DNA of 64,000 nt from contig CACRXP010000383.1 in assembly GCA_902702965.1 (NCBI GenBank), positions 481,586-545,585 of the forward strand, written 5' to 3'. This DNA comes from Spirometra erinaceieuropaei. Taxonomy: Eukaryota; Platyhelminthes; Cestoda; Diphyllobothriidea; Diphyllobothriidae. Below are positions 47,055-58,167 of this stretch, piece by piece (positions within the stretch are counted from its first letter, which is position 1; each line of letters begins with the position of its first letter). The notes below the pieces were generated by a model, which ran no database searches, was not told the origin of the DNA, and saw only the letters and a program-made list of their open reading frames with translations. The position numbers and the translations under genes were made by a program.

Positions 47055-47135
47055 CGCCTCGGTGGGATTCGAACCCACGCAGTAAGGGAAAGGTTTTAGT
47101 ACAGCCAAGGTTCTAACCACAGGAGCTACGAGGCC
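47055..47135 (-). repeat. tRNA-Ser-like relic, copy 2
   Basis: Minus strand, 81 bases: A-box-like TAGCTCCTGTGG, long variable region, canonical T arm GTGGGTTCGAATCCCAC, acceptor stem pairing for six of seven bases (GCCTCG with CGAGGC). The anticodon arm has an extra base and no clean 7-base loop, so I do not call a functional tRNA. Confidence 0.5.
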
Positions 47136-47160
47136 CCGCTTGACGACGAGAGTTTAATCA

Positions 47161-47182
47161 GGCTCGATTCCCACCGAGGCGC
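47161..47182 (+). repeat. Inverted 3' piece of the tRNA-like sequence
   Basis: TCGATTCCCACCGAGGCG repeats the T-arm and acceptor 3' end of the relic at 47055-47135 in opposite orientation, 25 bases beyond it. Confidence 0.6.
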
Positions 47183-48659
47183 TGAGATTTTAGCTGTTAG
47201 GTCAATATTAACAAAGAGGAATTTTTGTTCATGCTTTCTGTAGAATACGGAAATCAGTGAAACAAATTCGCACTTCTTAGGTGCCCACTTTTTAACAGCC
47301 GAGCGTCTAAGTGAGGAGGAATTACCATGGAATTATGCTGCATGATAACCGACAGAGCTATCCCTTCCACGTAATATATCCATGTTTCCAATTTTCCGCT
47401 GGTATTCCATGAGTTGCGTCACCCGCCGGATGAATATAGAGGGCAAAACGGTGCTTATCATCTCCAGACCCTAGACAACATAAAAAAGATTTCTCAAGCA
47501 GTATAAATTTGACTAATTACCATTTCCACACTTATAAATCTAAACTCATATTACAGAAAGTCAGCACATTTTTATTTTATTCCGAACTAATTCTGTGCAA
47601 AAATGAGGTCATCCTTCACATGGCATGATGAAAGGAAATGAAGCTTTCAGTTTTTAAAGGGTTTTCAAATTGTCGAGTAATTTTAAACCAAACCCGTAGG
47701 TGATGCAACTTGTAAAATGTGCACTTTTCTTTTTCGACACATAAAATTCCAAATAGGAAACTCCCTTTTGGAGGTTGATGAAGATCCACAATGCGTATGA
47801 CCCACGTGGTAGACTTCATAAAGGGCATAAATAAACGAACAGAAATTTCACGCTCCCAGGAGCTCGAGGGATTTAATTTTTTTATAATCAAATCCTATCT
47901 TCCATCGAGTGGCAAATTTGAGGGGAGAGGACAAACCCGTGATTATAAATCACCGCCAACGAGGTGATATGTAAGTATTTTAGATAATCGGATACCGGAT
48001 TTATCGGTCCGTCGGGTAGAGGGTGAACTTCATTGAAAACAGGGAGACTGAGCGATCAGTCTGGAAGTCAAGTGGGATCATTCCCATGGATTGAAAAGGA
48101 GGACAGTCGATGCAAAAGAGGTCGGCCGAGTAACAAAAGAAGGAACGCACTAGACCGAGTAACGTAAGAGCTTGTCGACCCTAACGAACGATACTAATGG
48201 CTGTTATGCCAAAAGAGCAACTTATTCAAAGAGCGTTCAGTGACAAAGATGTTTACTGACTGTAAGAATTGAATGATTCTTTACGGACGCATAAAGATTC
48301 ATTCGTCCGTCCAGTCAGCCTCCGCCACGACCTTTATGCCCCCGGTTAACACCTGAACACTGCGATATGACGATCTGAGCACAGAACGCAGCGCGCCTGT
48401 GGAAAAGGTCAGTTGTTAATCTGTCCAAGAATGCGTCCCATTGAGCACAGGTATTTCCAATTCCTCTCAGCACCCAGGGATGCCGACCGAAGGTCATCTG
48501 AGGCCCCGGCCTGTCGATCGTGATGTCGCGTTGACTCTGACAACGTTCAACGCGATGGTAATCCAGTGGTTTGTCCGCTGGTCGCAGCACTCGGGTCCGC
48601 GTTCGTCTGATGCCCCGAACTAGTCTCTAGGTGTGACAGCGCGCGCAGGACTTTGACCT
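47183..48659. other. Unannotated stretch
   Basis: Contains minus-strand open frames of 91 codons at 47616-47891 and 48315-48590. I recognise no domain in either and cannot separate them from chance. Confidence 0.35.
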
Positions 48660-48869
48660 TCAGTCGTCAGCGCGCCATGGTGTGACATCCAAGGTCACAC
48701 CTCGAGTACTCAGGTCCTCGTACAGGCCAGTCCAGTAGGCCGGTGGTCTGTTAATCACCAGATAGGTGTGATCAGCCTTGTGTTGACATGTCCTGCGGCC
48801 CAGCATGATTTTGTTCAGCCGGAAAAGCAATTTGCCGAAGCACTTTGCCTCGTGCGGAAAATTTTTGCG
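48660..48869 (-). other. Unrecognised open stretch of 69 codons
   Basis: Between TAG (48870-48872) and TGA (48660-48662): includes KCFGKLLFRLNKIMLGRRTC, NRPPAYWTGLYEDLSTRGV and LDVTPWRADD. The composition (Trp, Tyr, Cys, varied residues) looks protein-like and not low-complexity. No family recognised. It could be an exon or TE remnant. An 8-bp perfect hairpin GGTGTGAC/GTCACACC lies at 48679-48701 within it. Confidence 0.3.
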
Positions 48870-49496
48870 CTATTGACGACGTATCTGCTCCCCCCCCCTC
48901 TGTTGGGGTCATTTACAGGAGAACGATAACCACAGGTCGCTACAAAGGAGTCGAAAGGACGTTGTGAGGGAACGCACCTCTGTAAGCTGGCGTGCTTTGC
49001 AGGAAATTTTCCGTAGCAAGCATGCTGGAGTTAATTCAACTTAATCTGCAATCTTTTCAGTTACTACTGCGGTCGGGAGATTGGCTGACGAATGTGCGCT
49101 GCAAATAACTTAACCTTGGCCGGTGCTATTATGCAGAATACTCACAGCCCCCTTTGGATGATCGACAATAAACAGCCATCCAGAGAGGCTTCGATGGTCA
49201 ATGTGAGATAGACAAGGAAACGGATGATCTACTGCCGTCTTTCTCTCCAGATCACAAACACGGCTCCGTCGAGGCTCGACTAACTGACTGCACTCGGCAT
49301 AGCCTTGTCAGTCTGGATGTGATCTTGCTACCGGTGCAAGATGGATGAGAGACAGAGGGGGGGGGGGGAGGCGAGAAAAGTGCCTCGCAAGTCATCTTCG
49401 CTTCAAACTAATTCACGCACAATTCCACAGTGCCGCGAGCACTCAGCGAGGCGTGCCGTAAAGCTTGTCGCTTGCGTGGGCGGGGCTGTCACGCTG
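48870..49496. other. Unannotated stretch with a P-module fragment
   Basis: A G run at about 49360 and a short match to module P of the 27-30 kb array (CTTCAAACTAATTCACGC, about 49380-49430). Otherwise nothing. Confidence 0.45.
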
Positions 49497-49498
49497 TA

Positions 49499-50471
49499 CA
49501 GTGCGTGACCTATCTTATGAAATGTTGGCTGATTAGGAAGGATTACTTGGTCGCGGTTGTGATACTGATTATCTCAAGGCATACTCTTATAACATTTTGG
49601 ACTCGGCAGGATGTCGGCTTTTAAAGGCACTTCTTTTCAATCTCCTGTAGAAAGCGTGCTCGTTAAAAAATGACTACTTAAGTAGCATGCATTTTTCCCA
49701 TTGTTTTTCGATGGTCCTGGAAATTCAAATATATTTTATAGAAACCATAAACAAAAATATGCTTTCTTCTAATCAATCAATAAAGAATCACGCCTTCTTT
49801 ATATTTTATACTTAAGAAAGGAGTATAATTAGGTTTTTAAAAAGTTTCTTATTGTGAGACTTTTTAAGACCGCGATATGTACATTCACATAGCATCGTGC
49901 CTGGCCGTTTACCCCTGCTCCTCGTGAAATGTACAACAAGTTCCGCATCCATTGCACAATTTTATGGACTCCGTATGATATCTCTTTAATGGAATAGAAA
50001 AATATGTGATATGCTTTAAGCGGAACGCATGCACCTTGCAGACTGAAATTACTAAGCGCTGATGCAACGAATGATCAGGCTCCAAATTATTCGGCAATTG
50101 GAAAACTTTTTTAAAACCTAATTATAATTCTTCCTTGAGTATGAAATACAAAGAAGAGGTGATTCTCTATTGATTGACTAAAAGGAAGCATATTTTATTT
50201 ATGGTTTCTTTAAAATATATTTGAATTTGCAAGACCATCGAAAAACAATGGGAAAAATGCATGCCACCTAAATAGTCATTTTTTACCGAGTACGCTTTCT
50301 ACAGGAGATTGAAAAGAAGTGCATTTAAAAGCCGACATCCTGCCAAGTCCGAAATGTTATAAGAGTATACCTTAAGGTAATCAGTATCACAACCGCGACC
50401 AAGTAATCCTTCCTAATTGAAAACGCATTTCAGAATTTCAGCCAACATTTCATGAGATAGGTCACGCACTG
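49499..50471. mobile_element. Mariner-type long-TIR MITE, copy 2 (complete)
   Basis: 973 bp whose two ends are inverted repeats of nearly 400 bp (49499 to about 49860, with about 50100-50471). The tip CAGTGCGTGACCTATC is flanked on both sides by TA (49497-49498 and 50472-50473), the target duplication of Tc1/mariner elements. The interior has no transposase. The body aligns partly with copy 3, but the tips differ, so it is a second subfamily. Confidence 0.88.
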
Positions 50472-50494
50472 TACGTGCTGCCGCTCGGCAGTGC

Positions 50495-50850
50495 GATTCC
50501 TGGAGGTCGTGCGTCCTCTCCTCTGCCTCTTCCCCCGGCATTCACGCGTTGACGCTACCATGACGACTGATCTCGAAAATGAGAGGGTACTTTTTGTACA
50601 AAAGAGTACCGCCTCATGCCCAAAGTTTGGTTTGTCTATCGGCGAGGCCCGCGGGCACGCACCTGAAGATCTGCAATTGTGCTGGTTTGCCAATTCGTGC
50701 AGAGGTTACCTTAGCCGCCGGACAATGTTTAGAACTCACTTATTTTTCCGTTGCCCAATTTTTTTATCTACTTCACTGAGACCTGTGCAGACTGTTCGGC
50801 TTTGTTAAACTTCAGAATGGTGGCCTTTTTTATCCGTAATAAACCAAATC
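50495..50850 (+). repeat. Repeat V, copy 1
   Basis: Diverged match to 51985-52335 (ATCTCGAAAATGAGAGGGTA, TTTGGTTTGTCTATC, ACCTGTGCAGACTGTTCGG). Unclassified; no recognised protein. Confidence 0.6.
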
Positions 50851-50947
50851 CTCGAGCTAGCTGGACATTCATCCCAGTGAAGACAATTTGTGGAAGAAGC
50901 ATATCCTTTTTTTAAAAAAACGTATTTGAATCTGGCGAAGTTATTCT

Positions 50948-53680
50948 TTCACAACTATATGATATTTCCTCCGGTGTTCATCATGGTTTCACTCAGCACT
51001 CAATTCTGTTTCATTACCCCGATGACTGACATCACAAAACGGCCGAATTTGCATCGGCACACGGACTGACTGACCTCGACTGCACCAACGATATCGCCCA
51101 CCCCCCCCCGCTAGCACCAAACTACGATGACCCACGGAATGTAGTTTTCCGAATAAACGAGGTCAAAACAACAGTCAGTCCAATAACAAAAACGAGCGTT
51201 TGTTAATGACTATGGAAACAGAAGACCAAAAATCGTGGTTTAAAGAACAATAATGATAGTCTGGAGGGAGGCCGACAAGGAGAGAAATAATCAGCGTCTC
51301 ATAACTCGAAATGAATAAGACAGCTCGATTGTAGCGGACACGGTAATTGCTGATAGCGCGTGCATCTGCCCACAGTCTTTAATGACAACTTGACATGCCG
51401 ATTTTGCAACCTGGGTGCTTGGATCTGCAGCCATTTTAGTGACTTCGGCAATAGCCCAGTCGGCAGCAAGGAGGGTCTCCTTAGGTTAGCTCAATCACCA
51501 AAGTGCGAATACGAAGCTTGTAGATTTCAGTCGGAATACCGTCTGCTCCGGGCGACTTCTCTCCGTATTACACACACGAGTTCTGCCTGGGAAGGGGGGT
51601 CACTTGCCCCTGTGCGTCGACTGATGCGGGTGCAGCTGCCCGCTCTAACGGTCGTCAGCGCCGCCGACAATGCATGTGGTCTTCGGTCCGTCTAGCCTGC
51701 GTGACTCAACCTCCGGCTTGCGACGCCGTTACACTGATCGATATTCGTGACTTCATCGATTGGCTGCAGTCGGGTGAAGTTCGGGTGCGTGCAGTTCGGC
51801 CGACATTTGCGTGGTGAGATGCCATGTGGCGCTGCGTGTACACTCTCGGTCACATCTAACTGCCCCTCCCCCTCGCCCTTTCCGATCAAGGAACCTTTGG
51901 ATTGTCTACCATCCTATTTCGACAGGGGACTAAACTCCGCCACTGAACAGTGACTTCACATGTACCGCCGACGCATACTGCCATTCGTTTAAGGTGGCAG
52001 ACTTTTTTCTCTACTCCTCCCCTGGACTCACGGGATGTCTCTAGCATGATGGCTTATCTCGAAGCCGACAACGCACTTTTTAATGTAAAAAAGAGCTCCT
52101 TTCTCCCTGGTTAATGTTTGTCTATTATCAAGGCTTACGGGCAGACACTTTAAGTCTTACATTCGCACTGGTTTCGCGCTTCGTTCCGGATAATCCTAGG
52201 TGTACGGCAATGTTTTGGACTCAGTTATCACTCCGTCTCAAACTTTCCCCTCCTCGAGTTTTACTACGACCTGCGCAGACTGTTCGCTGATCTAAATCTT
52301 CAAAACAGTAGCCTGGTTTCATTCGTGTTAGAACATATTTTCGGAGGAATCTGGTCTATTGAGGAAGGCGACTTTATCAAAACTCTCCGATAAATGCCGC
52401 TGTCGAAAGTTGTGTGGTGTCGAAAAGATAAAGATTCCCAATCAAAAGTCAGGGAAGACGGTTTGAGTTTGACAACATTTCACTGCCAGAGAAAGTGCAT
52501 ACACAAGGGCTCTGTAGGCAGTTGCCGCGAGCGCGCTCCAAGCAAGCTGTTGTCTGTGTCCGCCCTCAGAGTGTTGTGAGCGCGTGTGCGCCCTTTGTTG
52601 TCTCCACGTCCGCCAGCCAATCAGAGTGGGGACAGCGTTGATTGGCTTCGAGCACTCACGCGTCCCAGTAGCGTATCGACACGGAGTGTGAGGCGGACAG
52701 GACGGCAGCGTGACAAAGGCGGAGGGCGAGGAGACGCGAACTGCCACACCGCGAGGCTGTTCTTTCGTTCGGTGGGAAGTCAGAGAAAACTCTGCACCCT
52801 ACACACTGTCATGCATACGGAACCTCGCCAGTAGATGATAAGCCGATCGCTGATAGCATGTGTCTGCGTAAAGGCCTAAATGGAACTTGGGCTTGCGGAT
52901 TTCCGGACCTGGGTATTGGGATGGATATCGTCGTTTTTAGCAGTCATACAACCCAAGCCTAGATGTTATTCCAGCCATCACTTAGAGTCGACGCCGATGT
53001 CGTCTTAAGGTCTCAAAATGTTGCTAGGGGTGAAGACCTTCCGTGCTGAGATCTGACATTAAAAACGTTTAGGACGTGTGCAGATCATAATTCCTAGCCA
53101 GAAGTTTAAGGAGCAATAAGTTGCCTGTCGCTTGTCTAAATAACCGGCTTCCCAGCTCTGTCCAGCACGGCTTTTGTTTTGGTCGATTCCGCGAAAATTG
53201 TCATTTATTTGGGCAATTAACAATGGCTTTTGATCTTGGTATAGCATAAACGTTTTCTAGGAGGGTTGGAATCCCTGGGCATCTGTTGTCCGCAATCGAT
53301 TACACTACATCTTATTTCTCCAATCACTGTTGAAAGTCGTGGCTGCCCCGTACTTGTCGACCTCCACCCAGACTATCATTATGGTTATTTAAACCACGAT
53401 TTTTGGTCTTCTGTTTCCACAGTCATTCACAAAAGCTCGTTTTTGTTATTGGACTGACTGTTGTTTTGGCCTCGTTCATTCGGAAAACAACATTCCGTGG
53501 GTCATCATAGTTTGGTGCTAGCGGGGAGCGATATCGTTGGTGCAGTCGAGGTCAGTCAGTCCGTGTGTCGATGCAAATTCGGCCGCTTCGTGAAGTCAGT
53601 CGTCGGGGTAATTTAACAGAATTGATTGCAGAGTGAAACCACGTCGAATACCAAAGGAAACATCATATGGTTGTGAGGGG
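50948..53680. mobile_element. Element W: 2.7 kb with 335-bp inverted arms
   Basis: 50948-51284 and 53346-53680 are near-perfect inverted repeats (for example GACTGACTGACCTCGACTGC on the left, complemented on the right). Alignment fades just outside and just inside both arms. The interior (about 2 kb) includes V copy 2 and short open frames without a recognisable transposase. A foldback-like or non-autonomous DNA transposon is the simplest reading; a plain inverted duplication is possible. Confidence 0.65.
51985..52335 (+). repeat. Repeat V, copy 2 (inside element W)
   Basis: Second copy of 50495-50850 in the same orientation. Confidence 0.6.
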
Positions 53681-53754
53681 CAGTTACGGATCAGAACTAG
53701 AGCCCTGACCATCGTGAAGATATTTACCGGCATGCTGGCGAATTGCATTACCTA

Positions 53755-53890
53755 GAAGAAGAAGAAGAAGAAGAAGAAGAAGAAGAAGAAGAAGAAGAAG
53801 AAGAAGAAGAAGAAGAAGAAGAAGAAGAAGAAGAAGAAGAAGAAGAAGAAGAAGAAGAAGAAGGAGAAGAAGAAGAAGAAGAAGAAGAAG
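53755..53890. repeat. GAA/TTC microsatellite
   Basis: 136 bp, about 45 units with one interruption (GGA near 53863). It lies at the 3' terminus of Penelope copy 4. The apparent poly-Glu and poly-Ser open frames here are by-products of the repeat. Confidence 0.98.
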
Positions 53891-54600
53891 GTGCGATCAA
53901 TGGGACGGTATATTTATTGGTCTTTTCTTTCGAACTCGAACTGGAGTTCATCATTAGAGACTGCTAGAGTGCAGCAACGTGTGAACAGTTATATCGTTGT
54001 TCCTTGCGGGGGGGACTACGTCCGTGCCTAGGTCTGGCTTGTGCTGCCTGGCCCACCATGGTCTCCCTGCGTGGTGACGGCGTTTGTACTTCGCGGCGAT
54101 GTGAACTGCGCCACCTGGCTGCGTGGGCGGAGTGCATGATAACACGCAGGCAAATCAATGTGTCTATTGATAGAGTTGGTGTCCGACACCCACGTCTCCA
54201 ACAGTTCTCGCCCCGTCTGGTTGCCGGCTCGCGCCAATAACCGCGTGTTGGCGAAGTCAAACTCACGGCCTTTCTCCGGCGTGTGAGTGGCAACTTGAGA
54301 TAGTGGGTCGCCTCTCCGAACGGCTCGTTTGTGCTCAAGTATTCGTGAACTGAGACGTCCTCCTGTTTGGCCTGTGTAGTGGCAAGGGCATTTATGGCAC
54401 GGGTTTTGATAGACTTCGCCTGACTGCTCACCTGAGTCCAGCGGATCGATTATTTTCATGATCCTGCTACGCATGGTAGCCGCCGGATTATGAGCGATGC
54501 GCACGTCTAACTCTGACGCAGTACGTTCTGTGGCCTCGGACACATTCCTTGTGTACGGTAGGGAGTGCCACGTTGTTGCTATCCACCGTCCCAGTGATCG
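53891..54600 (-). mobile_element. Penelope-like element, copy 4 (GIY-YIG and 3' end)
   Basis: Minus strand. 54543-54028 (171 codons) carries the linker (VSEATERTASELDVRIAHNP), GIY-YIG start GEVYQNPCHKCPCHYTGQTG, LSSRILEHKRAVRRGD, SQVATHTPEKGREFDFANTR, and NQTGRELLETWVSDTNSINR. The end continues in another frame (NDELQFEFERKDQ) into the TTC repeat. It is a third Penelope subfamily, 5'-truncated with no RT. The nuclease core is open over its length, with Arg, His and Glu landmarks present. Confidence 0.85.
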
Positions 54601-54659
54601 TGCCTTCGTCTTCTTCTAAACAAGAACCTGGGATGCGCATATTCTCTTCCTTTTGATAA

Positions 54660-54810
54660 TTACATTACCTTTCCGTGGCCGTCAAGCTCATCAATTTCTT
54701 GCTTGTCTTCCACGCTCACAGCCCAGCTTTCACAGCTGTATCGAGGTGCTGACCTGACGGACCCGTGGTGGGCGCGGATCTTTGTGACCAATGACATGCC
54801 ACGTCGGAGA
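54660..54810 (-). mobile_element. Possible RT C-terminal fragment of another non-LTR element
   Basis: One minus frame reads RGMSLVTKIRAHHGSVRSAP then RYSCESWAVSVEDKQEIDEL. This resembles the post-thumb block (S-V-L-L-Y-G-C-E-S-W) of RTE/Jockey ORF2 proteins. Short and without the palm motifs, so tentative. Confidence 0.4.
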
Positions 54811-55178
54811 TAGTGGCGGCCTTGGAAAACTGTGAAAACCCTGAGAGCAGCAACGACTCGGAAGAGGATGTCATCCCTACTCTGCTTATTCGGCAGCAGC
54901 CTCTAATTGAGGCTTTTTAAACTACGTATTTCTTCAAGTTGACAGCATCTAATCCTGATGATTGTCTTCTCCTGATCAAGTATTTGGCTCGAAATCAGTT
55001 TAGTCCTCAACACCTTGTAAGTGATAAAGTGGGCTATCCGGGAAACGAAGATAGAAGTATCCCACCAGTTACAAACTAGTGAATAAGAACAAAGTCGTCA
55101 CCAGGTAAAAATGCACGTGCTAGTTCTTTGTCTTATTCAATGTTGTGCCAAGGTATTTTACAAGAGTCTTATAACTGA
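54811..55178. other. Unannotated stretch
   Basis: Flank left of the Helitron. Nothing recognised. Confidence 0.4.
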
Positions 55179-55292
55179 CTAGCTGGACCCCGCCACGCGT
55201 TGCTGTGGCTCAGTATTTGGTTGTAAATGCCACTGCTCCTGTCTAAGCTTAGGAATGTTTGATTGCAAGCATGGCAGAAGTTGAGCCGTGTT

Positions 55293-57481
55293 TTATTTTT
55301 GCTCATGGCACCAATCCACATCTAACGAAGCAGCAGCAGATTGGGTTTGCGGTGACATTCCCAGTTGATTAAGAACTTTGTTCACGATTTCTGCGTACAT
55401 ATCCTCAATCAATATTAACTCCTCGCTGTAGATTCCTGCTGTGCAAGCCACATTTAAATTTTCCTTGCATAGTTGACGGAAGATATCTCTAGCCATGTGC
55501 GATTTATATTTCTCCCGTAAAGCTGTTGGAGATGAGGAGAGAATGCGGTCAATATGACTGCAAACTCCATGAATTTGGTCTGGGTGGGACGTGTTGAAGG
55601 CGTCATTAATACATACGTCCCACTGTTGATCGTTCTCCAGTAACTGAAGAGCCTGACACGCACTGCCAAAAGTGCCTTGCGTAACGCCGTTGGCAGATTT
55701 CAATTGCTGGAAAGTCGTTGAACCGGGCACATTCACCAACAGTATGCGAAGTAAGATTGGGATGCACGGTGTGCGGTCTGCCAATCGAAGTTCCTTGAGT
55801 ATTACGGGGTGTCCGTCCACTCGCTCTCCTCGTTTGCGTCGTTTGGATGAATTTCTACACACATCTCCTGTATAGTACGTAGGCACTTCCGAATACGGCA
55901 GTGTTTTCGCAAACGCGTCAGTTTGGCTTAACGTGGGGAACGCAGTTAATGTTGTTGCCAGTGGATCTAAGGCAACCTGTTGCATATTTGCATCGGTAAA
56001 GTAAACGCATTGCCCATTCTCTAACTGTACTGCAAGTGAACAACACCCAAACTTCGCTCATGGATGGGGAATGAAAGAATCCGCCACACGGCTTTGTTGC
56101 TGTTGACGCATCTTCCAGCTCAATACTGTGCGATTTCATCAAGTTGTATGTCCGCATCCCTTTCTCTCCTTTCGTGTGCGAGGCCGAAAACGGCAATGTC
56201 GCTGCCTTTATTCACATACTTACAAATGTACCTAATTAATTTCCCAAAATTGGAGGTTTTCACGTTTATGTCAGCTGCGTTTGCTTCTAAAGGCAAAGGC
56301 GAATACGAAACAACCCAGTGGTTGCCGGACTCTATGTCATCGATTCGCATTCCTACGGTGGCCAACTTGCCGACGTCTTCCGTCGTTACCGGTAACTTCG
56401 TTGCATGCGAATGCCCGAGGATATCTCCGAGAGCATTTTCCGTCTGTCATGCCGGGGGTGGGGAGGGGGGAGAATTGGGATTCAGTGCACCTCAAGGTCC
56501 ATGTATCCTATTCTTCGCCACACCTTCATGCAAATCGTTGTCCACGTCGGCGTCAGGTAGTTCAGCGCATATTTCAACGGCGATTTCGTTGGAAGTGATC
56601 TTGTTATAGAGCCAGATCAATACATGTGCATGGGTCAGCCCCCTTTTTGCCGTTCCTGCTAATACATCCAGCGGCGTACAGACCCAACCACCACGTGTTT
56701 CACCATGAAGTTCATCCGCGATTACAGTTTCTTTCTGAAAATACGTTCTGTGATGTCATACCTATTCACCGGCGATAGCCCAGGAAGTTAAGGCTGATAA
56801 ATATCCCCCCAAGCTGGATTGCATGTGAATGTAATGAGCAGGTCTGGACTCCCGTACTGACAAAAGTAAGCAATTGCACCTCGAGCGTACTTGAGCATAT
56901 GACGTGATCTGTCTGTGTATGTGGATGACAAAGTCGTTAGTGTTACAACATTAGTTTTATTATCGTCGTTTACAACTGCATCATGCAAATGAATATAGGC
57001 AGAATGATATTACCGACAAAGACAAGGGAGACTGGAATGGCTTGGTCTGATTCAAGCGAATGAAAAGCCGGCATTCTGTTTCGCTTTTTGCATACATATC
57101 CACAATGCAGTGGTAAAACAATTGACGGCATTTCAAAGGGGAATTACGTACACTCTGTCGAAGCATAAGTCGGTAGGAGTAGTAGTTCATTGCGCTGCAT
57201 TTCATGTGCGTTACCTCGCCACTGACTGGATTTATCATCCAACTTTGTAGTGATATCCACCGGCACGATCTCGAAAAGTAAATGGATGCTGCGTTGAAAT
57301 CGGTCTCCGACTGCCGGCATATGCTGGATGGCAAAATCCTTAGCCGTCCAACGGTTGTTGTCGCACCGACGTTCACAACAGCATCACGCAAATGAGGGTT
57401 CTTCAGAGCGCAGCGTGAATGCTGAGCACGGAGACGTGTTGGACGCATGTCCGCTGTTCCTCGCTGGTGTCTTTCAGCCAC
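55293..57481 (-). pseudogene. Helitron Rep/helicase ORF remnants
   Basis: In sense order: 57481-56981, with SAMNYYSYRLMLRQS and YHCIVDMYAKSETECRLFIR; 56988-56788, with ARGAIAYFCQYGSPDLLITF and TCNPAWGDIYQP (N-terminal Helitron domain); about 56600-56400, the Rep catalytic region with GLTHAHVLIWL (HUH-type), in broken frame; 56365-56120, with LIRYICKYVNKGSDIAVFGL; 55985-55293 (230 codons), with EVPTYYTGDVCRNSSKRRKR, LRILLVNVPGSTTFQQLKSA and DQQWDVCINDAF. After SAAASLDVDWCHEQK, where the SF1 (Pif1-like) helicase with its Walker A should begin, the sequence ends. A SINE fragment interrupts the first piece. Confidence 0.88.
57000..57043 (-). mobile_element. SINE tail fragment inside the Helitron ORF
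   Basis: On the minus strand it reads CCATTCCAGTCTCCCTTGTC and TTTGTCGGTAATATCATTCT, the 3' tail of the SINE family at 34.8, 36.8 and 63.4-63.8 kb. It lies between FIRLNQTK and IHLHDAVV of the Rep ORF, which would otherwise be nearly contiguous. Confidence 0.8.
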
Positions 57482-58167
57482 TCCCAGCTGGCTGTGTTCA
57501 CTCTTTTATGAACAGAGTAGACCTGAAGCTGCAGAACGCGGTAGCCGTGACCGCAAGCGGGCTTCCGCAAGCCGGGTTGTACGACACTGGGCTGACACTG
57601 GGTGAAAGGTCCCTTATGTGGGTTGTGCGGGGGGGACAAGCAGGCGCTGGTGTTAACTGCATCCACTCCTCACCCCCCGAAAATCCCCAAGGCAGCGGTG
57701 ACGGCACTATTATGTCGACTGTGGGACAATTTTAAGTGGCGTCCAAGTGTTGCGTGCTTTTTTGCTGCAGGGTGAGTGGTTTGCTCTGGCGGCCCATATT
57801 GCATCGGCCCAGAGAGGGTGGAGGGCCTGCTCAACTGCCTGCAGGGTGGATGGTGGGGTGAGCGCGGCTGTCGGACGGGGCACGTGCGTTTGAGAGAATG
57901 GCGGTCAAGTGGCCACAGTCTGGGCGCACATGTGTCCGCGCGCGATATAGGTCAAGTGGCCGCAGCTGGTGGCGTTGTTATGCCGGAAAAAATCCAGTTT
58001 TTTACTCATCACAGGCATACCATCGGCATAATTACACAACTGACCAGCCAAAAACCCGGCCCTATGCGCGGGTCGGGTTGTGTCCAAATTTCAGCGCAAT
58101 CGGTACAGTACTTTCGGAGATTAGATATAACACAGAAAAAAAACCCTTCCATTTTTATATATATAGA

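Larger units (their letters stand above)
55179..58167 (-). mobile_element. Helitron, deletion derivative with intact termini
   Basis: On the minus strand it begins TCTATATATATAAAAATGG (58167 downward) and ends with a hairpin (GCCAC/GTGGC around AGCAACGC), GGGGTCCAG and CTAG at 55182-55179. The neighbouring bases are A (58168) and T (55178) on that strand, the expected A/T insertion site without duplication. It is 2,989 bp. It carries pieces of a Rep/helicase ORF but no helicase domain, so it depends on other copies. Confidence 0.9.

Noticed and set aside
45106..47135. Functional tRNA genes
   Set aside because: One lacks a T stem, the other lacks a normal anticodon loop; treated as relics.
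47616..47891. 91-codon minus-strand frame as a gene
   Set aside because: No domain, no neighbours, no splice context; cannot be separated from chance.
53743..53967. Poly-Glu (plus) and poly-Ser (minus) frames
   Set aside because: Direct translation of the GAA microsatellite.
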